Source of the DNA: Streptomyces profundus
GTDB lineage: Bacteria; Actinomycetota; Actinomycetes; Streptomycetales; Streptomycetaceae
Length of the DNA stretch: 64,000 bases
Direction: 5' to 3'
NCBI RefSeq assembly: GCF_020740535.1
Contig: NZ_CP082362.1
Coordinates: 124,001 to 188,000, forward strand
Below the pieces are notes generated by a model. It did not search any database. It worked only from the letters and a program-made list of their open reading frames with translations, and was not told the DNA's origin. The position numbers and the translations under genes were made by a program. Positions 28,501-36,308 of the stretch are shown one piece after another (position 1 is the stretch's first letter; each line of letters begins with the position of its first letter).

Positions 28501-30157
28501 CGGTCTCGAAGGCGGCGACGGCGGCGCGCTCGGCGTCGGCGGCGGCCAGCGCGGCGCGCGCCGGATCGGCGCCCGGGCCGTCCGCCAGCCAGCCGGCGGC
28601 GACCGCCTCGGCCGTCTCCTGCGCCACCTCGGCCAGCCGCTGGCGCAGGTGTTCGGCCTCGCTGCGGGCGCGTTGTGCCTCGGTGGCGGCGGTGGTGGCG
28701 TCGCGGTGCGCGGACTCGGCGGCCCGGAGCAGGGCGCCGGAGCGCTCCTCGTGGTCGGCGGCGGCCCCTTCGCCGCGCTCGGCCGCGCGGTGCAGGGCGC
28801 GGACCAGATCGGCGGCGGCCCGGCTCCGGGCGGCCAGCGCGGGTGCCGCGTCCCGCTCGGCCTCCCTGATGGCGGCGGCGACCCGGGCGGCGCGGTCGGC
28901 GGCGGCGCGGTGTGCGAGCACCGTCTCGGCGGCCTCCCACGCGGCCTGCTGGGTGCGGGCCTCCAGCAGCTCGCGGCGCTGCGCCGTGGCGGCCTGCTCG
29001 GCCGCCGCGAGGGCCAACGAGGCGTGCCGGTAGGCGAGCTCGGCGGCGGTGCGGATCGCGGTGCCGGTGCCGCTCTCGGCGGCGGCCACCGCCTCGGCGC
29101 CGCGTTCGGCGCGCTGGGCCAGCTCGCCGGCCAGCTCGCGCTCGGCGGCGGCGCGGGCGGCGAGGCGACGGCTGAACGCCCGGGCGCGGTGCTCGGCGGC
29201 GCCGTGCACCGAACGGGCGCCTTCGCGCTGCCCGGCCGCCTCGGTGACCTGCTGGAGCAGCTCGACGGAGCCGGCCGTGAAATCGCGTTCGGCGGTCAGC
29301 TCGGCGCGGCGGCCCAGCTTGTCGGCGAAGCCGTGGACCAGGTCGGCCAGCCCGTCGGTGTCCCTGGGATCGGTGACGGCGCGGAGCAGCAGATCGGTGA
29401 AGTCGGCGTCGTTCTTGACCGCGAAGAGGCCGGCGGCCTCCCCCTCGTCGGCGTTCATCTCCCGCTGGTAGCGGAAGAGTTCGGGGTCGAGGCCGAGGCC
29501 GCCGAGGTGCTCGATCCAGCGTTCGTGGATCTCCTCCCAGACCACGTCGAGGTTGGGGTAGGCGCGGGCGGTCTCGGTGAGGACGTCGCGGAAGCCCTTC
29601 ATCGTGCGGCGCCGGCCCCTGGCGCCCGAGGTGCCGTCGGCGGAGGCGGAGCCGCGCAGGGCCGTGGACTCGGCGACGGGCAGCGAGTCCAGGCTCATGC
29701 CGGGGCCCGGGCGGAAGGAGTACCACGCCTCCGCGAACTTGCGCGGATCGCTGGAGACCTGGCGCCCGCGCCACTCGCTGCACTTGCCGACCACCACGGT
29801 CTCGCCGGTGCGGGTGTGCTGCCACTCCAGGGCGACATGGCCGCAGTCGTCGGCGAGCAGGAACTTCCGCAGCACGCCCGAGCTGGCGCCGCCCAGGGTG
29901 TTGCGGTGTCCGGGGAGCATCACCGAGAAGATCAGTTTGAGCAGCACCGACTTGCCGCCGCCGTTCTCCAGGAAGAGCACCCCGGCCGGCGCCGGGCGCA
30001 GCGGCGGCCCGGTGGGCTCCTCCTCGAAGAAGTCCGCCTGGGTGGGGGCGGGTTCGGGCACGGGGGCGCCAACGCCGCGCAGGTCGAGGACGGTGTCGGC
30101 GTAGCGGGCGCCGGCGGGGCCGATGGAGTAGAGGCGGACCCGGGACAGCTCGTACAT
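25505..30157 (-). CDS. SMC/MukB-like coiled-coil ATPase (MksB/JetC-like, TIGR02680-like)
   Basis: A 1550-residue protein with the split ATPase of SMC proteins: Walker A ENGGGKS at about 64-70, and the ABC signature FSGGQLL (from 1396) with Walker B LFLDNP (D1434) at the far end. About 1000 residues of Ala/Glu/Arg-rich coiled coil lie between, broken by a non-helical segment near the middle (PALPGWRYLAQAV, VVITDRASHDRAREVL), the likely hinge. The residue after the Walker B Asp is N1435, where SMC, MukB and JetC have Glu. The gene follows kleisin-like and KITE-like genes, the MksFEB/JetABC layout. No nuclease gene adjoins it. Confidence 0.85.
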   Translation of the reverse strand: MYELSRVRLYSIGPAGARYADTVLDLRGVGAPVPEPAPTQADFFEEEPTGPPLRPAPAGVLFLENGGGKSVLLKLIFSVMLPGHRNTLGGASSGVLRKFLLADDCGHVALEWQHTRTGETVVVGKCSEWRGRQVSSDPRKFAEAWYSFRPGPGMSLDSLPVAESTALRGSASADGTSGARGRRRTMKGFRDVLTETARAYPNLDVVWEEIHERWIEHLGGLGLDPELFRYQREMNADEGEAAGLFAVKNDADFTDLLLRAVTDPRDTDGLADLVHGFADKLGRRAELTAERDFTAGSVELLQQVTEAAGQREGARSVHGAAEHRARAFSRRLAARAAAERELAGELAQRAERGAEAVAAAESGTGTAIRTAAELAYRHASLALAAAEQAATAQRRELLEARTQQAAWEAAETVLAHRAAADRAARVAAAIREAERDAAPALAARSRAAADLVRALHRAAERGEGAAADHEERSGALLRAAESAHRDATTAATEAQRARSEAEHLRQRLAEVAQETAEAVAAGWLADGPGADPARAALAAADAERAAVAAFETARTAASRGAERARESAAERAAAELAAARAADAAGAAASALAAERATAGALAEEARLAALLGVAPEAGAPGLTVTELDANAETLAGLLDDAVESAERRLFELRTAAADDTRMLAALGDGGLLPPGPDVLATVEFLGEHGIPALPGWRYLAQAVAPADHAAVLAARPELVDGVVITDRASHDRAREVLAEAALLPRSAVAVGTAAALLAPTPAPGAGQESGVFLVPPNPAMHDERAADAERQALRARAAARDGDIRALAARIGEDRSLAARIASWRAGCPAGRLAELAATAERTGLAAAEAESRHTTAVARAVEAEEAAAEAARARDERQEAAQRARRSADALAGLAHRLRERGRWQSRLRELAAETAEAEARATERLAAAQAADEDRRAAQRAADDARRTARALRAERAEVSGAPEEEPPPAGDAAPPPEESLPTLREAYRSAARLYEKVGVGADLRAEQARAEGDESAARTALDRLSNKVRTRAARLLEGPEGADGPSRQAAGSRAEAQVQLLETRSGAASERLGRLRGEAERLAPADGTAHIELPAERVPDDAERAAELLREADAEVAARQEALATAQATHRDLAAQHAEALGAADGFAESAAHLGDQPHDAGDAPADPGQAPPEPYPGSIEEARAGVGDARRALRAAAAGLATAESGVRDACDQLVRHANATRFEQVRTPARTQIRELPGAALPTHAAAWAQAFAPRLRVLGDELIQLERNRDGIVDRLRGLVESGLATLRSAQRLSRLPEGLGEWSGQEFLRIRFDEPDQATLTERLGEVVDEVTRAAVRKNSDLRRDGVSLLLRGTHAALRPGGVRVEILKPDAVLRAERVPVGQMGDVFSGGQLLTAAIALYCTMAALRGNDRGRDQHRHAGTLFLDNPIGRANATYLLELQRAVADALGVQLLYTTGLFDTTALAEFPLVIRLRNDADLRAGLKYISVEEHLRPGLPRADESAEPVHGEVTATRIYRRPSPPSTSNPAAPSADPGSASAGRP

Positions 30158-30170
30158 GGCGGATACTCTC

Positions 30171-30240
30171 GTGGGAATTCGGCGGAACTCTGGGAACTCT
30201 GGGAACTCGGGGAACTCGGGGAAACGCGCGGGAACTCAGC
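30171..30240. repeat. GGGAACTC tandem repeats before the SMC-like gene
   Basis: The spacer between the KITE-like stop (30291) and the SMC-like start (30157) contains five near-identical units of about nine bases (GGGAACTCT, GGGAACTCG and variants) plus GGGAACTCA at the end. They begin 14 bp upstream of the ATG. The repeats lie only in this spacer. They could be a regulator site, an RNA element, or slippage of no function. Confidence 0.7.
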
Positions 30241-30290
30241 GGGCGGCGGGGTGGCTTCGGGGCGCGGGATGGAAGGGCGCGGCTCGGGGG

Positions 30291-31139
30291 TCAGCGGTGG
30301 AACGGCAGCCCGGCGCCCTCCACGAGGTCGAGATCGGCGCCCGGGGCGGCGGGCAGCAGCACTCCGCCGCCGTCGCTGACCTGGACCACGCCGAGCGCGG
30401 TCAGCTCGGCCATCGCCGCTCCTGACGCCAGCTCCCGCACCTGGAGTTGGTAGCGCGGGGTGGTGCGGAAGGTGCCGCCCTGTTCGTCGCCGGCGCGGTG
30501 CAGGAAGCCGGCGTCGGCCAGGAAGGCGACGGCCTTGCCGACGATGCCGGTGGTGGATCCGGCCAGCCGGCGGGAGTCCTTGGTGGCGCCGGTGGCGCTG
30601 CGCCGGGCGTAGACCCGCCAGGCGGCCTCAAGCCCGGGCTCGTCGCTGGCCGGGTCGGTGTTCTCACCGCGTTCGGCGGCGCGTTCGGCGAGCCGTTCGC
30701 AGGCGTGCCGGACGAACGCCTCGACGCCGTTGACGGTGATCCGCCCGAGGTAGTCGTCGTCGGCGAGATCCTGCGGGCGGGGGAACGCGAGGGCGGCGAC
30801 GGCGAGATGGGCCAGGCCGTGCAGGAAGCGGTCGGCGGTCTCAGCCGAGGTGCGGCGGGCGTACTCGGCCATGCGCACGGCGAAGACGGAGTCCTCGGCG
30901 GCGGCGACGGCCATGCCGGCGCGCGGCGAGACCTCCAGCACCACCAGGCCGAGGCCGCCGGCGACCGCGTCGGCGATCCGGGCGAAGGCGGGCTCCTCCT
31001 GGTAGCGCCGCAGCAGCGCCGCGTACTCGGCGTCGCGGGCCGGCGGCAGCTTGGGCTGGAGGCCGAAGGCGACCAGCCGGGCCGCGTCGGCGGCGTCGGC
31101 CGGGGTGAGGGGCGCCGGGGGCGTGCCGGGGGTGCTCAT
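30291..31139 (-). CDS. MksE/JetB-like (KITE-type) partner of the SMC ATPase
   Basis: A 282-residue soluble protein. I see a helical N-terminal half (DAARLVAFGLQPKLPPARDAEYAALLRRYQ) and a C-terminal part with paired winged-helix-like segments (TTGIVGKAVAFLADAGFLHRAG, then YQLQVRELASGAAMAELTALGVVQV). This suits MukE/MksE-type KITE subunits that bind the kleisin. The assignment comes mainly from gene order: its ATG overlaps the upstream stop in an ATGA, and the SMC ATPase gene follows after 133 bp. Sequence similarity alone would not settle it. Confidence 0.65.
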   Translation of the reverse strand: MSTPGTPPAPLTPADAADAARLVAFGLQPKLPPARDAEYAALLRRYQEEPAFARIADAVAGGLGLVVLEVSPRAGMAVAAAEDSVFAVRMAEYARRTSAETADRFLHGLAHLAVAALAFPRPQDLADDDYLGRITVNGVEAFVRHACERLAERAAERGENTDPASDEPGLEAAWRVYARRSATGATKDSRRLAGSTTGIVGKAVAFLADAGFLHRAGDEQGGTFRTTPRYQLQVRELASGAAMAELTALGVVQVSDGGGVLLPAAPGADLDLVEGAGLPFHR

Positions 31140-32665
31140 GGGCTGTTCTCCGTACGTGCGGCGGCCATGCCGGCCGCGTCCAGCAGGGCGGTGCCGACGA
31201 TCAGATCGGCCCCGCCGAAGTGCGGGTCGTGCAGGGGGGTGCCGTCGTCCACGGCGAACAGCAGCCGCCGTTCGCCCTGGCGGTAGGCGGTGCCCACCGG
31301 CGGGCTGGCCGCGTGCGCCGCCAACAGGGCGATCAGGTGCGGGAGTTCCGGGTCTATGGCGCGGGCGTCGGCGAGCAGCCCGGAGAGCCGGCGCGGCGCG
31401 TCCGAGGGCAGCCGGAGCAGCCGGGTGGCCTCGCTCAGCTGTGCCTCGCTGAAGCGGCTGTCGTCCGGGGTGGCCACCAGATCGGGCTCGGGCAGTTCGA
31501 TGCCCAGATGCTCCCTGGGCGCGGGCGGGGTGAAGAGCCACTCCGCGAGATCGGCGAGACGCACCGCTCCTGGCGGGCGCGGCCCCGTGCCGCGGGCGAA
31601 GAAGGCGTCGGTGACGGTGGCCGCGTCGGCGAGGGGCAGCGGCAGCAGCGGGACGAGGAGTTGGCCGTAGAGGTCGGTGTCGACGCGGGCGGCGGGGGTG
31701 GCGAACGCCTGCCGGTCCTGCTCGGCGCGGAACAGCGGCCCGGCCTCCAGGAGCCGGGACTGGAGCTGGGTGTGGCGGCGGATGCAGTCCCGCACGATGT
31801 CGACCAACTCGGCGGCGCGCAGCTTGTGTTCGGGGTCCACCGCCTCGTCCCTGGCGTGCCGGATATGGGTGAGGATGGCGTTCTCGTGCCGGTAGCGGTC
31901 GGCGATGTGCTCCAGCGCCTCGTTGATCAGATCGGGGACCGTGCGGAGCCAGTCCACCGAGCGGACGTCCCGCCGGGTGGTCTCCAGGGTGCGGCGGAGC
32001 GTCTCGGCGTACTGGACGGTGCGGTAGCGGGCCTGCTCGGCGGCGAGTTGCGCGTCCGCGAGACGGCCCCGGTTGATCAGCACCTCCAGCTTGACCTCGG
32101 CGGCGATCTGCGCGCTGGTGACGTCCGTGTCGAGGGCGCCGACCAGGACGTTGACCGCCTCGTCCGTGGTGCGGAGGTAGACCTCGCCGCCCGGGCCCTG
32201 GACCTCCTCGATCAGCTTGAAGTCGTAGTCCCTGCGGGTGTACTCGCCGCCGGCACCGAACGTGCCGTAGACGGCGCGGAAGCCGCGGTCGACGCTGCCG
32301 ACGTTGATCAGGTTGTCGACCACCCAGCGGGCGACGCGCTGGTGTTCGACGGCGGGGCGGGTGGGGGCCTGGGCCGCGATCCTGGCCAACAGCCGGGCGA
32401 TGACCTGCTCCTGGTCGGCTCCGGTGTCGAAGTCCATGCTGAGGGTGACCAGGTCGATCGCGGCCAGCGCCACCTCGGCCATGGCGTAACGGGCGTACTC
32501 GCCCGCGAGGTTGGCCTTGCGGACGTCCAGGTCGTGCAGGGGCGCCGTGCAGGCCAGCGCGCGCAGCCGGCGGGCCAGGCCCTCGTCGGCCGCCGGCCCG
32601 GGCGCGGGCCTGGCGCCTGGGGGCGGGCTGTGCGGCGTGCTGCCGGTCGGTGATGGTGCGGTCAC
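31136..32665 (-). CDS. MksF/JetA-like (kleisin-type) subunit
   Basis: A 509-residue helical protein. It starts with an N-terminal region rich in Pro, then helices (LAGEYARYAMAEVALAAIDLVTLSM), a TFGAGGEYTRRDYDFKLIEEV strand and TTDEAVNVLVGALDTDVTSAQIAAEVKLEVL. That second part recalls MksF/JetA proteins. It is first in the operon, and its last four bases overlap the MksE-like start. GTG 32665 is chosen as start; GTG 32710 is possible, and neither has a strong ribosome site. Function in chromosome or plasmid DNA handling is inferred from the layout. Confidence 0.65.
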   Translation of the reverse strand: MTAPSPTGSTPHSPPPGARPAPGPAADEGLARRLRALACTAPLHDLDVRKANLAGEYARYAMAEVALAAIDLVTLSMDFDTGADQEQVIARLLARIAAQAPTRPAVEHQRVARWVVDNLINVGSVDRGFRAVYGTFGAGGEYTRRDYDFKLIEEVQGPGGEVYLRTTDEAVNVLVGALDTDVTSAQIAAEVKLEVLINRGRLADAQLAAEQARYRTVQYAETLRRTLETTRRDVRSVDWLRTVPDLINEALEHIADRYRHENAILTHIRHARDEAVDPEHKLRAAELVDIVRDCIRRHTQLQSRLLEAGPLFRAEQDRQAFATPAARVDTDLYGQLLVPLLPLPLADAATVTDAFFARGTGPRPPGAVRLADLAEWLFTPPAPREHLGIELPEPDLVATPDDSRFSEAQLSEATRLLRLPSDAPRRLSGLLADARAIDPELPHLIALLAAHAASPPVGTAYRQGERRLLFAVDDGTPLHDPHFGGADLIVGTALLDAAGMAAARTENSP

Positions 32666-32754
32666 GAGGCACACCCTAGGCGGTGCCACCGACAACGCTC
32701 GATTCGGCACGGATGCGGCTGTTGTCCACCGGCGGGGCGGAAGGTCAACGCCCC

Positions 32755-32768
32755 CGCGCGAAAGCGCG
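32755..32768 (-). terminator. GAAA-tetraloop hairpin after the SpoIIE-type gene
   Basis: CGCGC and GCGCG flank a GAAA loop, 18 bases past the SpoIIE-type stop and 90 bases before the MksF-like start. It could partly separate the phosphatase gene from the SMC-like operon. The stem is short. Confidence 0.35.
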
Positions 32769-32785
32769 TTCGGGCTGGTGAAAGC

Positions 32786-35314
32786 CTAACCGAGCGGCTG
32801 CTCGGTCCAGATGGTCTTGCCGGTCGCCGTGTAGCGGCTGCCCCAGCGGTGGGCGAGCTGGGCGACCAGGAACAGGCCCCGGCCGCCCTCGTCGGTGGGA
32901 CGGGCGCGGCGCAGGTGGGGTTGGGTCTCGCTCGGGTCGGAGACCTCGCAGATCAGCACGTCGTCCCGGATCAGCCGCACGCCGACCGGGCCGCCCGCGT
33001 AGCGGATCGCGTTGGTGATCAGCTCGCTGACGATCAGCTCGGTGGGGAAGGCGCTCTCGGTGAGGTCCCAGGCGTCGAGCTGCTCCAGCACCAGATCGCG
33101 GGCCCGGCCGACCACGGCGGGCTCGGCCGGCAGCTGCCAGTCCGCGGTGGAGTCGGGGGGCAGCGGCCGGACCCGGGCGATCAGCAGCGCCACATCGTTG
33201 GCCGGGGCCCGGTCGGGCAGCAGCTGGTCCAACACCCCTCGGCCCGTCTCCGCGGGCGAACGCCGGCCCTTCGCCGCCTCGGTGATCTGCTGACTGAGCT
33301 GGGCCAGCCGGCCCGGCTCCCGCGCTCCGCCCCCCTGCTCCTCACCGCCCTCGCCGTCCCCGTCCTCGCCCCCGTCGCCGTCGCCGTCGCCGTCGTCCTG
33401 GCCTTCGCCGGTCGGATCGCCCGTCTCCGGGCCGTGGCCGGCGAGTTCCTCGCTGAAGAAGGCGAGCACGCTCTGCGGTCCCAGGCGCAGCGTCATCGTC
33501 TCGAACGGGGCGCCGCCGACGCCCAGCGCCGGTCCCGGGCGCAGCGGCAGCACCTCGGCCGGCTCTCCCGGCTCGGCCAGCAGCGGGGGGGTGCGGCCGG
33601 CGCTGGCCAGCGTGCACTCGCCGCTCACCGGGTCGTAGACGCAGTACAGGCAGGTGGCGCCGATGGAGCCGCGCTGTCCGCCCTCGTCCGTCGGCCCGAA
33701 CTCGGCCAGTCGGATGGCCAGATCGTCCAACCGGGTCAGCAGCTCGTCCGGGGCCAGATCCATGTCCGCGAGGGTCTGCACGGCGGTGCGCAGCCGCCCC
33801 ATGGTCGCGGTGGCGTTGAGGCCGTGCCCGGCCACGTCGCCCATGACGAAGGCCACCCGGGCCGAGGAGAGCGGGATCACGTCGTACCAACTGCCGCCGA
33901 TGCCGGCGGTGGTCTCGGCCGGTACATAGCTGCCGGCCGTCGAGGCGGCGCTGACCTCGAAGACGGCCGGGGGCAGCAGGCTGCGTTGCAGGGTCTCCAG
34001 CGTGCGGTGCTCCCGGGTGTAGCGGCGCGCGTTGTCCAGGCTGAGCGCGGCACGTGAGCCGACCTCCTCGGCGAGATCGGCGTCCGTCTCGCCGAACGGG
34101 GTGCGGTCAGGCGAGCGCCACAGCGCGAGTGTGCCCAGTACCTGGCCCCTGGCGCGCAGCGGCACCACCATGAGGGAGCCGGGCGAGCTGGGCAGCAGCA
34201 GCCGGGCGGGGGCCGCGTCGGCGGGTGGCTCCTCCTCCACCGGCAGGGTGCGCAGCGCCGCGGCGGCGGCCCCCCTGATGGCCTCCCCCGGGGTCCCCGC
34301 GTCGTCGTCCGGCATCTCGATGCGGAAGGCGCCGCCCAATGGCTGGACCTCCTCGGGCCATCGGCCGGCCGCCTCGGCCACGGCGATCCGCCGCACCGGC
34401 ACGTTCATCAGCGAGGTGGGCCCCGGCTCGTCGCCCTTGAGGACCCGCTCCCCCAGATCGACGGCCGCGAAGTCCGTGAAGGACGGCACCAGGACCTTGG
34501 CCAGCTCCTCGGCGTTCCGCGTGACGTCCAACGAGGGGCCGATCCGCTGGGCCGCGGTGTGCAGCAGCGCCATCCGGCGCTGCGTCTGGTGCTGCTCGGT
34601 GATATCGGTGTAGATGCTGACCACGCCCAGCAACTCGTCCCGGGAGTCCTCCAGGCGCAGCGAGGTGACGGAGAGCTTGCGCTCCTGCTCGGGCGCGCCG
34701 CGTGCCCGGTAGGTGTACTCCCAGTTGATCAACGGCTCGCCGGTGCCGGCCACCCTGGACAGCTTCCTGGCGACCTCCTCGGCGTCCTCGGGGTCCATGA
34801 TCTCGTGCAGGGCGACGGGCAGCGGGTGGTCGAGGCCCAGTTCCGCGTCGTTGGTGACCCACTCGTTGGGATCGGAGTTGAGCCGGGTGATCAACAGGTC
34901 GGGGGCGTGGATCGACAGGCCGACCTGCTGTTGCGAGAACAGGGCCCGCACCAGCGCCTGGTCCTCCTCCTGCTGGCGGGCCGCCGCCGCGTCCACCAGG
35001 GTCACCAGCACCCGCCCGGGATCGCTCAGCAGCTGGGGGAAGATGTCGAGACGCACCCGCGTGAGGTGCCCGTCCCTGTGCCGTACCGAGGTGTAGCTCC
35101 GGCCGGGCACCCCCGCCAGCGCGGCGGAGCGGCCCTCCGGGTCGGGGATCAGATCCGTCAGGCTGCTTCCGGGCAGGTCCTCGGGCGGGATGCCGGTGAG
35201 CCGCTCCGAGCCCTCGGACGTGGCCAGGATCTCGCCCTCGGGGCCCACCACCAGCATCGCGACGGACTCACCGGGCGGCTGGCCCAGATCACCGGGTTGC
35301 GGGATCGCGCGCAC
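32786..35314 (-). CDS. PAS-GAF-SpoIIE phosphatase-like protein with a C-terminal anti-sigma kinase domain
   Basis: An 842-residue multi-domain regulator: PAS (about 18-115), a second PAS (about 125-240, ending SIYTDITEQHQ), GAF (about 255-430), SpoIIE/PP2C (about 445-715, GDVAGHG) and a HATPase_c domain (about 745-840, ELITNAIRYAGGP, GRGLFLVAQLAHRWG). It would act in partner-switching control of sigma factors. In the PP2C domain the usual GGDWYD reads GGSWYD (S475). A Gly/Asp-rich run (about 33345-33420) interrupts it. GTG 35314 has GAGGAAC before it. Divergent from a cNMP-binding gene. Confidence 0.9.
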   Translation of the reverse strand: MRAIPQPGDLGQPPGESVAMLVVGPEGEILATSEGSERLTGIPPEDLPGSSLTDLIPDPEGRSAALAGVPGRSYTSVRHRDGHLTRVRLDIFPQLLSDPGRVLVTLVDAAAARQQEEDQALVRALFSQQQVGLSIHAPDLLITRLNSDPNEWVTNDAELGLDHPLPVALHEIMDPEDAEEVARKLSRVAGTGEPLINWEYTYRARGAPEQERKLSVTSLRLEDSRDELLGVVSIYTDITEQHQTQRRMALLHTAAQRIGPSLDVTRNAEELAKVLVPSFTDFAAVDLGERVLKGDEPGPTSLMNVPVRRIAVAEAAGRWPEEVQPLGGAFRIEMPDDDAGTPGEAIRGAAAAALRTLPVEEEPPADAAPARLLLPSSPGSLMVVPLRARGQVLGTLALWRSPDRTPFGETDADLAEEVGSRAALSLDNARRYTREHRTLETLQRSLLPPAVFEVSAASTAGSYVPAETTAGIGGSWYDVIPLSSARVAFVMGDVAGHGLNATATMGRLRTAVQTLADMDLAPDELLTRLDDLAIRLAEFGPTDEGGQRGSIGATCLYCVYDPVSGECTLASAGRTPPLLAEPGEPAEVLPLRPGPALGVGGAPFETMTLRLGPQSVLAFFSEELAGHGPETGDPTGEGQDDGDGDGDGGEDGDGEGGEEQGGGAREPGRLAQLSQQITEAAKGRRSPAETGRGVLDQLLPDRAPANDVALLIARVRPLPPDSTADWQLPAEPAVVGRARDLVLEQLDAWDLTESAFPTELIVSELITNAIRYAGGPVGVRLIRDDVLICEVSDPSETQPHLRRARPTDEGGRGLFLVAQLAHRWGSRYTATGKTIWTEQPLG

Positions 35315-35467
35315 GTTCCTCCCTCGGTCCGCAGGACGCAGCCCCTCCCTCCCCCACTCTCGCGGACCTCACCGCCCCCGGCGACTCCACGCCACCTGGC
35401 GCGGATGCGCGACTGCTCCGTTCGGAGTGCAATGGACGAGAGGGTCAGGAACGCGAGGGAGGCCACG

Positions 35468-35917
35468 ATGACCGCTCCACGGCGGCTGCTCCGTGTGCTG
35501 CCCCCGGGCCACCGGGAGCGGCTGATGTCGCTGGCGACGGAGGTGTCCTTCGAGCAGAGCCGACGGATCTTCGAGGAACGGGGCACAGCCGACCGGTTCT
35601 GGATCGTCCGCTCCGGCACGGTGACCCTGGATCTGCGGCTCGCCGGCACCCGCCCCACGGCGGTGTCCTCGCTGGAGTCGGGTGACCTGCTGGGTTGGTC
35701 CTGGCTCTTTCCGCCGTTCCAGTGGGACTTCGGCGCCCAGGCCCTCAGCCCGGTGCGCGCCTACGAGTTCCAGGGCGCCGAGGTGCAGGCGCTGTGCGAC
35801 GAGGACCCGGCCTTCGGCTACGGGCTGCTGCGGGTGATCGCCGAGATCCTCGCCTACCGCGTCCAGGCCGCACGCGTCCGCGTCCTCGACCTCTTCGCCC
35901 CCCACGCGGGTCGCTAG
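35468..35917 (+). CDS. Cyclic-nucleotide-binding (Crp-like) domain protein
   Basis: A 149-residue protein made of one cNMP-binding fold: FEQSRRIFEERGTADRFWIVRSGTVTLDL, then ESGDLLGWSWLFPPFQWDFGAQAL and a terminal helix (LLRVIAEILAYRVQAARVRVLDLF). It has no DNA-binding domain. The usual phosphate-binding cassette arginine is not clear, so ligand binding is uncertain. ATG 35468 has GAGGGAGG upstream. Related one-domain proteins pair with SpoIIE-type proteins in Streptomyces; a link is plausible. Confidence 0.82.
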   Translation: MTAPRRLLRVLPPGHRERLMSLATEVSFEQSRRIFEERGTADRFWIVRSGTVTLDLRLAGTRPTAVSSLESGDLLGWSWLFPPFQWDFGAQALSPVRAYEFQGAEVQALCDEDPAFGYGLLRVIAEILAYRVQAARVRVLDLFAPHAGR

Positions 35918-36308
35918 CCGCCGGGCGCTGGGCCTTGGGCAACGCACGGCGACCTGCCGCTGGGCGCGGGGCCCTGGGCGGAGCGCCGGACGCGCAGCGG
36001 ACACCCACGAACGCCGGATCGCGGGCCCCCCGCCGGGGACGGACCACAGGCGCCGAACGTGCCCCCTGGCGCGCCTCGGGCGACGACGACACCCGTCGCC
36101 GAGCGCCGTGGTCATCCAGGCCATCGGCGGCAGGGGCGGCCCGTCCCGGACGAGGCTCCCAGCGGCGAGGAACCCGACCGCCCCTGGCCACCACGCGACG
36201 GCCGGCGCCGGCCACCGGACCTCCGGCGCCCCGTGAGGCGGCCCGTGAGGCGGCCCGTGAGGCGGCCGGTCGAACGCCGCCCGGGGCGGTGGACCGGCGC
36301 CGGTCCAC
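35918..36308. other. Gene-free stretch with 12-bp tandem repeats
   Basis: 391 bp between the cNMP-binding gene (+) and the downstream membrane protein (-). I see no ORF with real coding character. It is very GC-rich and holds three exact copies of a 12-bp unit (CGTGAGGCGGCC) at 36231-36266. Termination for both convergent genes presumably lies here but no clean hairpin is evident. Confidence 0.6.
36231..36266. repeat. Three copies of a 12-bp tandem repeat
   Basis: CGTGAGGCGGCC is repeated three times without a mismatch in non-coding DNA downstream of two convergent genes. A slippage array is the simplest view. Confidence 0.9.

Noticed and set aside
25310..30379. 1689-codon open frame on the plus strand
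   Set aside because: Antisense to the SMC-like ATPase gene; composition (Gly/Gln/Arg repeats) is an artefact of coding on the other strand.
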